64,000 nt of DNA from Candidatus Solirubrobacter pratensis (lineage in GTDB: Bacteria > Actinomycetota > Thermoleophilia > Solirubrobacterales > Solirubrobacteraceae), in assembly GCF_000425945.1 (NCBI RefSeq), contig NZ_KE384481.1, positions 62,001 through 126,000 of the forward strand, written 5' to 3'. Each line of letters opens with the position of its first letter. The stretch's first letter is position 1. Under the pieces are notes generated by a model that saw nothing but the letters and a program-made list of their open reading frames with translations, was not told the DNA's origin and did no database searches. Both the position numbers and the translations under genes were made by a program. Below, one piece after another: positions 1-8,052 of the stretch.

Positions 1-982
1 CGGCTCGCCCGCCAACGCGCTCGCCAACGCGCGCACCGCCGTGTCCAAGGGCGCGCTCGCCCTGGTGACCGACGGCACGGGCGCGGCCTCCATGGCCGCG
101 GTCACGGACCCCGCCAACCTGCCGGTCTTCATCTGCTTCGACGGCGGCGCCGGGCTGATCGATCCGGGCAGGCGTCCGACGCTGTTCCGGATGGCGCCCG
201 CCGACGCGACGCTCGCCGGCCGGCTCGCCGACTACATCGCCAACGCGAAGCCGCGCGTCGCGCTGCTCACGGACGACTCCGGGTACGGCCAGCAGGGACG
301 CGCGGCGGTGACCGCCGCGCTGCGCAAGGACCAGGTTCCCGTCGTCTCCGACCAGACGGTCCAGCAGCGGGCCGCCGACGTGACGCCCCAGGTGCTCGCA
401 GCCCGCCGCGCCGGAGCGCAGACGCTCGTGCTGTGGACGAGCGCCGCCGACATCGCCGCCGTCCTGCAGGCGACGCACGCGATCGGCTGGGACGTGCCGG
501 TGATCTCCGGCCAGACGGGCGAGGATCCGCTCGTCCGCCAGCGGCTGGTGGCGCACCCCGACTGGCTGAAGTCGCTGCGCTTCGTCTCCTCGCGCATCAC
601 GGCCGAGGTCGGCCCGAAGCCCTTCGAGCGCTTCCGTGCGCACTACGAGGCCAAGCTGGGCGTCGACAAGGTCGGCGTCAGCCAGGACGGCCGCCCCGTC
701 CTGCAACCGCCGGACTGGGCGATGTACTCCTACGACGCGCTCAACCTCGTCGCCGAGGCGCTCGACGAGACCGGCGCGCTCGGCGCGTCGCTGATGCGCG
801 CCATGGGCACCGCGTCGATCGTCGGCGCCAACGGCGACTCGCGCGGCTACAGCCCGACCTACCACGAGGGCATCTCGCCGAGCGACATGTACTTCGCGCG
901 CTTCGACGGCTTCCAGTTCGAGCCGGTCGGCGACGATCCCCTGTCGGGCTCCCTGCCCGCGATCAGCCAGCTGGGGCACTAG
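1..982 (+). CDS. ABC transporter substrate-binding protein, branched-chain amino acid type (3' part)
   Basis: The reading frame is open at the left edge, so the N-terminus and signal peptide lie outside the window; about 326 residues are visible. The fold is that of the periplasmic binding protein type 6 family (LivJ-like): an early ALVTDGTGA stretch, then RVALLTDDSGYGQQG typical of the inter-domain region, and a late DALNLVAEAL segment. The family binds branched-chain amino acids, amides or aromatic compounds outside the membrane and passes them to an ABC permease. No permease or ATPase genes follow, so partners, if adjacent, must lie upstream. The ligand cannot be told from sequence. The stop codon overlaps that of the convergent small gene. 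Confidence 0.85.
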   Translation, partial: GSPANALANARTAVSKGALALVTDGTGAASMAAVTDPANLPVFICFDGGAGLIDPGRRPTLFRMAPADATLAGRLADYIANAKPRVALLTDDSGYGQQGRAAVTAALRKDQVPVVSDQTVQQRAADVTPQVLAARRAGAQTLVLWTSAADIAAVLQATHAIGWDVPVISGQTGEDPLVRQRLVAHPDWLKSLRFVSSRITAEVGPKPFERFRAHYEAKLGVDKVGVSQDGRPVLQPPDWAMYSYDALNLVAEALDETGALGASLMRAMGTASIVGANGDSRGYSPTYHEGISPSDMYFARFDGFQFEPVGDDPLSGSLPAISQLGH

Positions 983-1176
983 GCGGCTCCGTCCAGCGTG
1001 AGCGTGAGCCGCACGCGGCCGCGGCACTCCTGCACGAACGTCACGTCGCCGCCCTTGAAGTCGACCTCGGCGTCGCCGGGGTCGACCTGCTCGAAGATGA
1101 TCCGGTGGCCCCGGCTCCGCAGCGCCGCGAGGTACGCGTCGTGCGCCTCGCGCAGCGTGCCGGCGCGCGCGGTCAT
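979..1176 (-). CDS. Small conserved-looking protein of unknown function (65 aa)
   Basis: A short 65-residue protein with a start preceded by GAGGGTGG as a plausible ribosome binding site. It begins with a helical segment (TLREAHDAYLAALRSRGHR) followed by probable beta strands, and has no signal peptide or membrane segment. Its stop overlaps the stop of the upstream binding-protein gene by two bases in convergent orientation. It is divergent from the ChrB-like gene, whose start lies 14 bases away. Coding is supported by balanced amino acid use and G/C third positions. I do not recognise a family. Confidence 0.55.
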   Translation of the reverse strand: MTARAGTLREAHDAYLAALRSRGHRIIFEQVDPGDAEVDFKGGDVTFVQECRGRVRLTLTLDGAA

Positions 1177-1190
1177 GCCACCCTCGCGCG

Positions 1191-1646
1191 ATGCAATGGG
1201 TCACCAGGAGCGACGTGCGCATCGGCAGGATCGCCTGCACGTGGCTGATCGAGAACGTCGCGGATCCGGGCGCCGAGATCCTCTACGTGCCGGCCGCGGA
1301 CCTCCCCGCGCGCATCGAGGCGGGAGCGATCCCGTTCCACGTCAAGGGCGTGCAGTTCGACCACCGCGACCGTCGCACGCCGTTCGAGGCGATCCTCGAG
1401 GCGCACGGGCTCGACGCCGATCCGGTGCTCGCCCACATGGGCCGCGTGATCAACGGCGCCGACACCGACAACACGCTCTACGACCAGCCGGAGGGACCGG
1501 GGCTGCGCGCGCTGAGCGAGGGCTACCGCGCATTGCACCCCGGCGACGACGCCGCCGTGCTCGCCGCGATGGCACCGGTGATGGGCGCGCTGCACGCCTA
1601 CTCCCAGTCGATCAGCACGCGCTCGAGCAGCCCGACCACGATGTAG
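1191..1646 (+). CDS. ChrB C-terminal-like protein (chromate resistance domain)
   Basis: The start MQWVTRSDVRIGRIACTWLI matches the conserved opening of the ChrB C-terminal / Chrome_Resist family, with the Cys-x-Trp-Leu signature and later FDHRD and INGADTDN motifs. Only this domain is present (151 residues); full ChrB proteins carry an extra N-terminal domain. In the family it is linked to regulation of, or response to, chromate export, but no chrA transporter is nearby, so the role here is open. The last 49 bases overlap the 3' end of the convergent ABC permease gene, and the C-terminus (SISTRSSSPTTM) is low in complexity, which suggests the end was extended by drift into the neighbour. Confidence 0.75.
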   Translation: MQWVTRSDVRIGRIACTWLIENVADPGAEILYVPAADLPARIEAGAIPFHVKGVQFDHRDRRTPFEAILEAHGLDADPVLAHMGRVINGADTDNTLYDQPEGPGLRALSEGYRALHPGDDAAVLAAMAPVMGALHAYSQSISTRSSSPTTM

Positions 1647-2425
1647 CCGACCACCGCCAGCGCCACGAGGGTCAGGGCCGCCGCGAAGACGAGCGGCGAG
1701 TCGTACTGGTTGCGCCCCAGCTCCATCATGTAGCCCAGCCCGGCGCTGGCGGCGACGAACTCGGACACGATCGCGCCGGTCATCGACAGCGTGAGCCCCA
1801 TCCGGACGCCGGCGAGGATCGTGCGCAGCGCGAGCGGGAGCTCGATGTGGCGCAGCGTCCTCCAGCGCCCCGCGCCCTCGGTCGCGGCGGCGTCGACGAG
1901 CGTGCGGTCGACGGTCCGCAGCCCGACGGAGAACGTGACCATCATCGGGAAGAAGACGATCACCGTGCAGATCAGCGTCTTCGAGAACAGACCGAGCCCG
2001 AACCACACGATCAGCAGCGGCGCGAGCGCGAGGATCGGCATCGCCTGCGTGGCCGCGATGTATGGCGCGAGGATGCTCGCGAACAGCGGCGACTTGGCCA
2101 GCGGATAGGCGAAGCCGAGCGCGATCACGAACGCGAGCGCCCATCCCAGCAGGGCGACGCGCACCGTCGCGTAGACGTGGTGCCAGAGGATCCCGCGCTT
2201 GGACAGCGCCCACCACTCCATCCAGACGGCATGCGGCGACGGCAGCGAGTATTCGGCCACCACGTGCGCGTGCGAGAGGATCTCCCACACGAGCAGGCCG
2301 AGCAGGATCGCCAGCGCGCTGGCGCCGGCCGAGCGCCAGTTGCCCAGCGGGCCTCGCCGCCGCCGCCTTCGCGCCACGGCGCGCACGGGCGGCAGGACGC
2401 CCTCGCCGACGAGCGGCGAGGGCAC
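1598..2425 (-). CDS. ABC transporter permease, SsuC/ThiX type
   Basis: A 275-residue integral membrane protein with about six transmembrane segments. It carries the permease EAA-type loop near residues 180-205 (DAAATEGAGRWRTLRHIELP), which contacts the ATPase. The family (BPD_transp_1, sulfonate/nitrate/taurine/HMP type) imports small organic anions or thiamine pyrimidine precursors. It starts with GTG 10 bases after the stop of the binding-protein gene, so the two are one operon. No ATPase gene is present here, so the importer must use one from elsewhere. The arginine-rich N-terminus before the first membrane helix is longer than usual, so a later start is possible. Confidence 0.85.
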   Translation of the reverse strand: MPSPLVGEGVLPPVRAVARRRRRRGPLGNWRSAGASALAILLGLLVWEILSHAHVVAEYSLPSPHAVWMEWWALSKRGILWHHVYATVRVALLGWALAFVIALGFAYPLAKSPLFASILAPYIAATQAMPILALAPLLIVWFGLGLFSKTLICTVIVFFPMMVTFSVGLRTVDRTLVDAAATEGAGRWRTLRHIELPLALRTILAGVRMGLTLSMTGAIVSEFVAASAGLGYMMELGRNQYDSPLVFAAALTLVALAVVGYIVVGLLERVLIDWE

Positions 2426-2435
2426 GGGCTGATCG

Positions 2436-3440
2436 CTAGCGGACGTTGGCCTGCTCCGCGAACACGTTGGTGAACACGGAGGAGACGCTCGGCTTGGCCT
2501 TGATCGCCGAGATCCCGCGCAGGAAGTTCACCGTCGTCGGCCAGCCACTCGGGTTCGACCAGCCGTACGGGTGCCCCTTGGGCTCGCGCTGGTAGGCGAG
2601 CCGGGCCGACAGCACCTTGCGCTGCGTGTCGATCGCCTTCTGGCTGACGAGCTCGGGCAGCCGCTTGAGCGCGATCTTGAACGCCGCGTCCGGGTGCTGC
2701 TGCGTGTACTTCTCGCCGCGCATCGTGGCCTTCACGAAGGCGGCGACGACGGAGCGGTGCGCCCTGATCTCCTCCGCGCCGGTGACGACGCCGTTCGGCG
2801 TCAGGTTCACGTAGCTGGCGACCTTCATGACGTTGACCGGGTGGCCGATCGCGGCCGCCTGCACGGGCTCGTTGTCGGTGAAGGTCATCGCGACGTCGAT
2901 CTGCTTGTTGACCAGCGCCTCGGTCTCGGTGAACCCGACGGCGACGATCTTGACGTCCTTGCGCGTCAGGCCGGCGGACTTCAGCAGCGCGCGCAGCCCG
3001 TAATCGGTCGAGCTGCCGGGCGCGGAGATGCCGATGCGCTTGCCCTTGAGGTCGGCGGGCTTGGTGATCCTCGGCCCGCCGTTCTTGAGCCACATGGCAC
3101 CGACCGGGTATTGCTGGTACTGCGCCGCGACGTACCGGACGTCGGCGCCGGCGGACTTGGCGATGATGGCCGTGTCGCCGCTGGAGGCGCCGAACGTGAA
3201 CTTGCCGCCGGCGACCATCTGCAGCAGGTTGGGCACCCGGTCGTAGTTCATCTTGACGTTCAGGCCGGCGGCCTTGTAGTAGCCCAGGTCCTGCGCGACG
3301 TAGTACGGCGCGAACTGCACGTTCGGCATGAAGCCGGTGCCGACCGTGACGTCGGTGGCCGCGCGAGCTTCGGCCAATGGGAACGCGAGCAGCGCGAGCG
3401 CTGCGATCCCCGCGACGCGCGGGAGGCGTGTGTGCGGCAT
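2436..3440 (-). CDS. ABC transporter substrate-binding protein, NMT1/THI5-like
   Basis: A 334-residue exported protein with a signal peptide (residues 1-27, cleavage after AEARA). The mature part opens with the NMT1/THI5-like pattern (GFMPNVQFAPYYVAQDLGYYKAAGL) and has the domain-1 block GASSGDTAIIAKSAG and the later NKQIDVAMTFTDNEP. The family binds sulfonates, nitrate-type anions or the thiamine precursor HMP/FAMP. A thiamine-related ligand is favoured by the riboswitch-like sequence just upstream on the same strand, but this is inference. The start is supported by the ribosome binding site GAAAGGAAG. The permease gene follows directly. Confidence 0.88.
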   Translation of the reverse strand: MPHTRLPRVAGIAALALLAFPLAEARAATDVTVGTGFMPNVQFAPYYVAQDLGYYKAAGLNVKMNYDRVPNLLQMVAGGKFTFGASSGDTAIIAKSAGADVRYVAAQYQQYPVGAMWLKNGGPRITKPADLKGKRIGISAPGSSTDYGLRALLKSAGLTRKDVKIVAVGFTETEALVNKQIDVAMTFTDNEPVQAAAIGHPVNVMKVASYVNLTPNGVVTGAEEIRAHRSVVAAFVKATMRGEKYTQQHPDAAFKIALKRLPELVSQKAIDTQRKVLSARLAYQREPKGHPYGWSNPSGWPTTVNFLRGISAIKAKPSVSSVFTNVFAEQANVR

Positions 3441-3487
3441 GACTTCCTTTCATGACGCGCAGGCCCGAGCCGCGCTCCGGCGGCCGT

Positions 3488-3530
3488 CCTACGCAGACCC
3501 CAGTTCAGGTCGCCGCCGACAGACCCCTCC
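3488..3530 (-). promoter_or_regulatory. Possible degenerate TPP (thiamine) riboswitch remnant
   Basis: On the minus strand, about 48-90 bases before the THI5-like gene, the leader holds GGGGT (3523-3527), ACCTGAACTGG (3500-3510) and GCGTAGG (3488-3494) in that order. These match the conserved 5' GGGGTG, the ACCTGATCTGG block and the GCGTAGGGA end of the TPP aptamer. The CTGAGA element that contacts the pyrimidine ring is absent and the spacing is shortened, so a working aptamer is unlikely as read. It may be a decayed copy or a chance match. Confidence 0.3.
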
Positions 3531-3580
3531 GCGGCAAGCGAACCGGACGGCATGGTCCGACACGCTCGATGAGAGGACGA

Positions 3581-4510
3581 TTAATGCGTCAGCTCGACCG
3601 GGCGCACGCTGACTTCGCGCGCCATGCCGGCGCGCACGACGCCGAGCGTGACATCGGCGCCGATGCGCCCGGAGTCCATCAGGCGTTGCAGGTCGTCGAC
3701 GCCGCACACCGGCTCGCCGTCGACGGCGACGATCAGATCCTCCGCGCGCATGCCGGCGCGCGCGGCCGGTGAGCCCGCGACCACCTCGACGACCTCGACC
3801 GCGCGGTCGCGCCCGAGCGTCGCCGCCACGGCGGGGGGCACGGGGCGGGCACCCCCCGCGATGCCGATCCAGGCGCGCCGCACGCGGCCGTCGCGCATCA
3901 ACTCCGAGACGATCTTCCGCGTCGTCGCGTTGATCGGGATCGCCAGCCCGAGGCCGACGCCCGCGACCGCGGTGTTGATGCCGATCACGCGCCCGCCGGC
4001 GTTCGAGAGCGCGCCGCCGGAGTTGCCCGGGTTCAGCGCCGCGTCGGTCTGGATCACGTCGTCGATCACGCGCGTGGAGGTGCCGTCGCGGGCCGGGAGC
4101 GAGCGGCCGAGCGCGCTCACCACGCCGGCGGTGACGGAGCCGCCGAGGCCGTGCGGGTTGCCGATCGCCACGACGAGCTGGCCGACGCGCAGGATCGCGG
4201 CGTCGCCGAGCTCGGCGGCGGTGAAGCCGCTGCCCTCCGCGCGCAGGACCGCGAGGTCCGACAGCGGGTCGGCGCCGATCACGGACACGGCCACGTCGCG
4301 CCCGTCGGTGAACGTCGCGCGCAGGCGCCCGCGCGCGCCTTGGACGACGTGGGCGTTGGAGAGCAGGAAGCCGTCCGGCGTGATCACGACGCCCGAGCCG
4401 CCGCCGCCGCGCCGCATGCGCAGGTTCGCGACGGACGGCCCGAGCCGCTCGGCGACCGTCGTCACCACCTGCGAATAGGCGTCCAGGGCTTCAGCTTCGG
4501 TCACAGTCAC
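3581..4510 (-). CDS. HtrA/DegP-like serine protease with one PDZ domain, no export signal
   Basis: A 309-residue trypsin-like protease. The triad is visible as His in LLSNAHVV, Asp in SDLAVLR and Ser in NPGNSGGAL; a C-terminal PDZ domain follows (GSPAARAGMRAEDLIVAVDG). HtrA proteases degrade or sense misfolded proteins, usually in the cell envelope. Here no signal peptide or membrane anchor precedes the protease domain with the chosen GTG start, so it may be cytoplasmic. The open frame extends further upstream but across the MarR gene on the other strand and is not credible. A TATCAT box seven bases before the GTG on this strand suggests a leaderless transcript. It is divergent from the MarR gene. 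Confidence 0.87.
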   Translation of the reverse strand: MTVTEAEALDAYSQVVTTVAERLGPSVANLRMRRGGGGSGVVITPDGFLLSNAHVVQGARGRLRATFTDGRDVAVSVIGADPLSDLAVLRAEGSGFTAAELGDAAILRVGQLVVAIGNPHGLGGSVTAGVVSALGRSLPARDGTSTRVIDDVIQTDAALNPGNSGGALSNAGGRVIGINTAVAGVGLGLAIPINATTRKIVSELMRDGRVRRAWIGIAGGARPVPPAVAATLGRDRAVEVVEVVAGSPAARAGMRAEDLIVAVDGEPVCGVDDLQRLMDSGRIGADVTLGVVRAGMAREVSVRPVELTH

Positions 4511-4551
4511 TTGCTGAATGATAGTGACGGGCCGAGGGGTTCGAACCCGGC

Positions 4552-4604
4552 TTGACATGGGCCCTAAAGTTGCATGCGTGCAAGCAACAGTTGCGTCAGC
4601 GCAA
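4552..4604 (+). promoter_or_regulatory. Promoter and two MarR-type operator palindromes
   Basis: Two 14-bp inverted repeats lie at the start of the MarR gene: TTGCATGCGTGCAA (4570-4583) and TTGCGTCAGCGCAA (4591-4604). They share TTGCR-N4-YGCAA arms and are 21 bp apart, two helical turns, which fits two MarR dimers on one DNA face. A TTGACA box is at 4552-4557 and a TAAAGT box at 4565-4570, seven bases before the GTG start. Autoregulation of the MarR-MFS operon is the likely role. Confidence 0.65.
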
Positions 4605-5027
4605 CGACTTTCCGAGCTCCTCGCCCCGCTCTGGGCGTACCTGAACCGCAAGTCCTCGGCGGAGCTGTTCGAGATGGTCGCGGAGCTCGATTCCTCGTTC
4701 TCACAGGTCAAGATGATGTTCCTGCTCGAGGACGGCGGCGAGCACTCCGTCAAGGAGATCGCCACCCACCTCGGCCTGTCGCTCCCAGCCGCCTCGCGGG
4801 CGGTCGACGGGCTCATCCAGCGGGGCTGGGTCACCCGCCGCGAGAGCGCCGAGGACCGGCGCTCGCGGCTCGTGGCGCTCACGGACGACGGCCGCGCGGT
4901 CGTCGACCGCGTCCTCCGCGCTCGGCTCAAGACGCTCGAGCGGTTCGCGGAGGAGCTCACGCCCCAGGAGCGGGACGGACTCGCCAAGGCCCTCCTCCCC
5001 ATCGTCGAAAGGATCGCCCCGTCGTGA
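4578..5027 (+). CDS. MarR family transcriptional regulator
   Basis: A 149-residue winged-helix protein. The recognition region reads VKEIATHLGLSLPAASRAVDGLIQRGWVTRRESAEDRRSRLVALTDDGR when followed through, the classic MarR DNA-binding helix plus wing with the DxRS motif. The GTG at 4578 is chosen over an ATG 60 bases upstream because the TAAAGT box sits seven bases before it and the operator-like palindromes surround it. The stop overlaps the MFS start by four bases (GTGA), so the two genes form an operon in which the regulator probably responds to a drug-like ligand exported by the transporter. Confidence 0.9.
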   Translation: MQATVASAQRLSELLAPLWAYLNRKSSAELFEMVAELDSSFSQVKMMFLLEDGGEHSVKEIATHLGLSLPAASRAVDGLIQRGWVTRRESAEDRRSRLVALTDDGRAVVDRVLRARLKTLERFAEELTPQERDGLAKALLPIVERIAPS

Positions 5028-6577
5028 CTCAACGACTCCGGCTCTCCGATGAGAACCGCCGCTGGTGGACGCTGGCGGCCATGTGCTTCGCCCTCGCCAT
5101 GGTCATGCTCGACAACACCGTGACCAACGTGGCGCTGCCCTCGATCCAGCGCAGCTTCGACGCGTCGCTGTCCTCGCTGGAGTGGACGATCAACGCCTAC
5201 ACGCTCACGTTCGCCGTGCTGCTGGTCACCGGCGGGCGGCTCGGCGACATCTTCGGCCGCCGCAAGGTCTTCCTGATCGGCGTCGTGATCTTCGCCGCCG
5301 CGTCGGCGACGATCGGCCTCGCGCCGAGCGAGCAGTGGCTGGTCGCCTCGCGCGCCGTCCAGGGCGTCGGCGCCGCGCTGATGATGCCCGCGACGCTGTC
5401 GATCATCACCAACGCGTTCCCGCCGCAGGAGCGCGGCAAGGCGATCGGCATGTGGGCCGGCGTCTCGGCGATCGCGCTGGCGCTCGGGCCGCTGGTCGGC
5501 GGCTGGCTGACCCAGGACGTCACGTGGCGGGCGATCTTCTTCCTCAACGTGCCGATCGCGGTCGTCGCCGTGTTCGTGACGCTGTTCGCCGCCCAGGAGT
5601 CGCGCGACGAGACGGCGTCGCGGCAGGTCGACGTGCCGGGCATCGGGACGCTGACCGTCGGCCTCACCGCGCTCGTGCTCGCGCTGGTCGAGGGCAACGC
5701 GTGGGGCTGGGGCTCGCCCGGGATCATCGCGCTGCTCGTCGCGGCGGCCGGCGGTCTCGTGACCTTCGCGGCGATCGAGCGGATCTCGGCGGCGCCGATC
5801 GTCGACTTCGCGTTCTTCCGCTCGCGCTCGTTCCTGGGCGCGAACATCGTCGCGTTCTCGATCTCGTTCGGCATGTTCGCGGTCTTCTTCTTCCTCGCGC
5901 TCTACATGCAGAACATCCTCGGCTACGGGCCGCTGGAGACCGGCGTGCGCTTCCTCCCCACGACGCTCGTGATCATGGTCGCGGGGCCGGTGGCCGGGCG
6001 GCTGTCGGACCGCATCGGGCCGCGCACGCCGCTGACGATCGGGCTCCTGCTGGTGGCGATCTCACTCGGGTGGCAGTCGCGCATCAGCGTCGACACGAGC
6101 TTCGGCTTCCTCGTCGTGCCGTTCGTGCTGCTCGGCCTCGGAATGGGCTTCACGATGTCGCCGATGAGCACGGCGGCGATGAACGCGGTCGACCGCACCA
6201 AGGCCGGCGTGGCGTCGGGGACGCTGTCGATGACGCGCATGGTCGGCGGGACGTTCGGCGTCGCCGCGCTCGGCGCGCTCGTCGCGGCGATCGGGCGCCA
6301 TGACCTCGCGCGGTCGCTGCCGCAGCTTCCGCACGCGGCGCGCGAGCGGCTCGTCGACGCCCTGGGCGCCGGCGGCAGCGCGGCGGGGACCACGGCGCAG
6401 GTCCGCGACGCCACGCAGCGCGCGTTCGTGGACGCGCTCGGCACGGGGCTGACGATCGCGGCGATCACGCTGCTGCTCGCGGCGCTGGCGGCGTGGTTCA
6501 TGGTCAATCCGGCGCGGCCGGACGCCGAGGTCCCGGTCGAGGCGGAGGCGATGGCCGAGGCGGGCGCCGCCGCATGA
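5024..6577 (+). CDS. MFS drug efflux transporter, DHA2 (EmrB/QacA) family
   Basis: A 517-residue membrane protein with about 14 transmembrane segments. It has the DHA2 features: LDNTVTNVALPSIQ in helix 1, the motif A loop GGRLGDIFGRRKVFLIG, and motif C-like GPLVGGWL in helix 5. The family exports drugs or dyes using the proton gradient. GTG 5024 overlaps the stop of the MarR gene, showing translational coupling. The substrate is unknown; a second DHA2 transporter with its own TetR regulator lies at 11.5-12.9 kb. Confidence 0.92.
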   Translation: MTQRLRLSDENRRWWTLAAMCFALAMVMLDNTVTNVALPSIQRSFDASLSSLEWTINAYTLTFAVLLVTGGRLGDIFGRRKVFLIGVVIFAAASATIGLAPSEQWLVASRAVQGVGAALMMPATLSIITNAFPPQERGKAIGMWAGVSAIALALGPLVGGWLTQDVTWRAIFFLNVPIAVVAVFVTLFAAQESRDETASRQVDVPGIGTLTVGLTALVLALVEGNAWGWGSPGIIALLVAAAGGLVTFAAIERISAAPIVDFAFFRSRSFLGANIVAFSISFGMFAVFFFLALYMQNILGYGPLETGVRFLPTTLVIMVAGPVAGRLSDRIGPRTPLTIGLLLVAISLGWQSRISVDTSFGFLVVPFVLLGLGMGFTMSPMSTAAMNAVDRTKAGVASGTLSMTRMVGGTFGVAALGALVAAIGRHDLARSLPQLPHAARERLVDALGAGGSAAGTTAQVRDATQRAFVDALGTGLTIAAITLLLAALAAWFMVNPARPDAEVPVEAEAMAEAGAAA

Positions 6578-6633
6578 GAGAGTGTCTCGCCCTTCGTGTC
6601 TCGCAAGCTCGACACTCCGTGCGACGTTAGATA

Positions 6634-7581
6634 GTGCTCGTCCTCACTGCGGTCGACGAAGCGCGCATCCGCGCGCAGCGGGAGCGGGACGAGTTCTTCT
6701 GGCTCGACCTGCTCTCGCCGTCCGACGACGACCTCGGCAAGCTCGGCGACCTGCTGGAGCTGCACCCGGTCGCGATGGAGGACACGCGCGAGTTCGGCCA
6801 GCGGCCGAAGATCGACCTCTACGAGCACCACCTCCTGCTCGTCTTCTACAGCGCGCGCGTGACCGGCGACCCAGACTCCCCGGCCAGGCCGATCGAGGTC
6901 CACGTCTATCTCTCGGGCGGGTTCGTGGTCACCGTCAGGCGCGAGCCGTGCCTGGTGCTCGACCAGCTGCACGAATCGCTCCAGCCCGAGTCCACGAAGG
7001 AGGAGGAGGTGCTCGTCTACCGGATCCTCGACGGGCTCACCGACGCCTTCTATCCGGTGATCGATCGGATCGAGGAGGAGGTCGACGCGCTCGAGGCGGA
7101 CGTGCTCGCACGCCCACGACGCGAGTACCTGTCGCGCATCTACCGGCTCAAGCAGGCCGTGCACGGGCTGCAGCGGCTCGTCAGCGTGCAGAAGGAGCAG
7201 TTCCACCGCTCCTCCGACGAGATCCTCAACCTGGCCGGCCTCTCGCACGGCTCGCGCGCGTACCTGCGCGACGTCGGCGATCACCTGGCCCAGGTCGCCG
7301 GCGAGCTGCAGCGCCAGACCGACGACCTGATGGCGCTCACGTCGACCTACTTCAACGCCAACTCCGACCGCCTCAACGCGGTCGCCACGCGGCTGACGAT
7401 CGGCACCACCCTGTTCGTCGCCTGGACGCTCGTGACGGGCTTCTTCGGCCAGAACTTCGGCTGGCTCGTGGACCACATCAGAAGCCGCGGATCCTTCATC
7501 ACGTTCGGCGTCGGCGGCCTGGTGGTGCCGACGATCGTGCTGCTGACACTGTTCTACGTCAAGCGCGACGACTGGTTCTAG
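6634..7581 (+). CDS. CorA-family metal ion channel with altered GMN motif
   Basis: A 315-residue CorA-like protein: a large soluble N-terminal domain, a long helical stretch (about 140-245) and two C-terminal transmembrane helices (about 250-272 and 290-310). CorA channels carry Mg2+, Co2+ or Zn2+ across the inner membrane. The usual signature GMN at the pore mouth reads GQN here (residues 272-274, in TGFFGQNFG), a rare change in a motif that controls hydrated ion entry. The charged C-terminal tail (KRDDWF) is typical. The start is GTG with no clear ribosome binding site. It follows the MFS gene by 56 bases and is probably a separate unit. Confidence 0.88.
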   Translation: MLVLTAVDEARIRAQRERDEFFWLDLLSPSDDDLGKLGDLLELHPVAMEDTREFGQRPKIDLYEHHLLLVFYSARVTGDPDSPARPIEVHVYLSGGFVVTVRREPCLVLDQLHESLQPESTKEEEVLVYRILDGLTDAFYPVIDRIEEEVDALEADVLARPRREYLSRIYRLKQAVHGLQRLVSVQKEQFHRSSDEILNLAGLSHGSRAYLRDVGDHLAQVAGELQRQTDDLMALTSTYFNANSDRLNAVATRLTIGTTLFVAWTLVTGFFGQNFGWLVDHIRSRGSFITFGVGGLVVPTIVLLTLFYVKRDDWF

Positions 7582-7635
7582 CGCGCGCAGGCGGCCGACC
7601 CCTACGACGCCTTCCTGGCCGAGCGCATCAGCCCT

Positions 7636-8001
7636 TCATCCCTCCAGCGGTGAGCCCTCTCGCGGCATGAACTCCATATGGATCGTCGACGTGCGCATCA
7701 GCCTGTGCGCGCGCGGGATCAGCAGGCCGTGGAGGATCCGGTACTTGCGCGCGAGCGCCTTCGCGGCCTGTCGCGCCTCCTCGCCCTCCAGGATGCGCCC
7801 GCGCACGGGCACCTCGGCGAGCTCGCAGTCGGGCGTCCGGCGCACGCGCCGCCACTTCCACGCCTTCCCGTACGTGCGCACGTAGGCGCGATCCTCGACG
7901 ATCGCGAGGTGGACCTTGGTGGCGACGGCCGTGCCGTCGCGCTTGTAGGTGGTCAGGACGACGTTGCGCCGGCGCGCGAGCTGCTCGAGTGAGGTGGTCA
8001 T
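7636..8001 (-). CDS. PPOX-class F420-dependent (pyridoxamine oxidase-fold) protein
   Basis: A 121-residue split-barrel flavin/F420 fold protein. The N-terminal VVLTTYKRDGTAVATKVHLAIVEDRAYVRT is the usual strand pattern of short actinobacterial PPOX proteins related to F420-dependent reductases. A basic loop (GKAWKWRRVRRTP) probably faces the cofactor phosphate or polyglutamate tail. It is expected to be cytosolic and dimeric. The substrate is unknown; heme or quinone-like compounds and F420 storage are both known in the family. It is divergent from the SDR gene across a short promoter region. Confidence 0.8.
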   Translation of the reverse strand: MTTSLEQLARRRNVVLTTYKRDGTAVATKVHLAIVEDRAYVRTYGKAWKWRRVRRTPDCELAEVPVRGRILEGEEARQAAKALARKYRILHGLLIPRAHRLMRTSTIHMEFMPREGSPLEG

Positions 8002-8035
8002 GCCCCCGGGGGACGAGACGGCCCCGGAGGCTGTG

Positions 8036-8045
8036 ACAGTAGGGT
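8036..8045. promoter_or_regulatory. Overlapping divergent -10 boxes
   Basis: A plus-strand TAGGGT (8040-8045) lies seven bases before the GTG of the SDR gene. A minus-strand TACTGT (8036-8041) faces the PPOX gene with a leader of about 30 bases. The boxes overlap by two bases, so the two promoters would compete. Confidence 0.4.
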
Positions 8046-8052
8046 CCTACCC

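Noticed and set aside
1173..2473. Long frames overlapping the ABC permease and ChrB-like genes
   Set aside because: Arg-rich mirror frames without motifs; the permease frame has clear transmembrane helices and the EAA-type loop.
4518..4577. MarR start at the upstream ATG
   Set aside because: It would add 20 residues not typical of MarR and place the -10 box inside the gene; GTG 4578 fits the promoter and operators.
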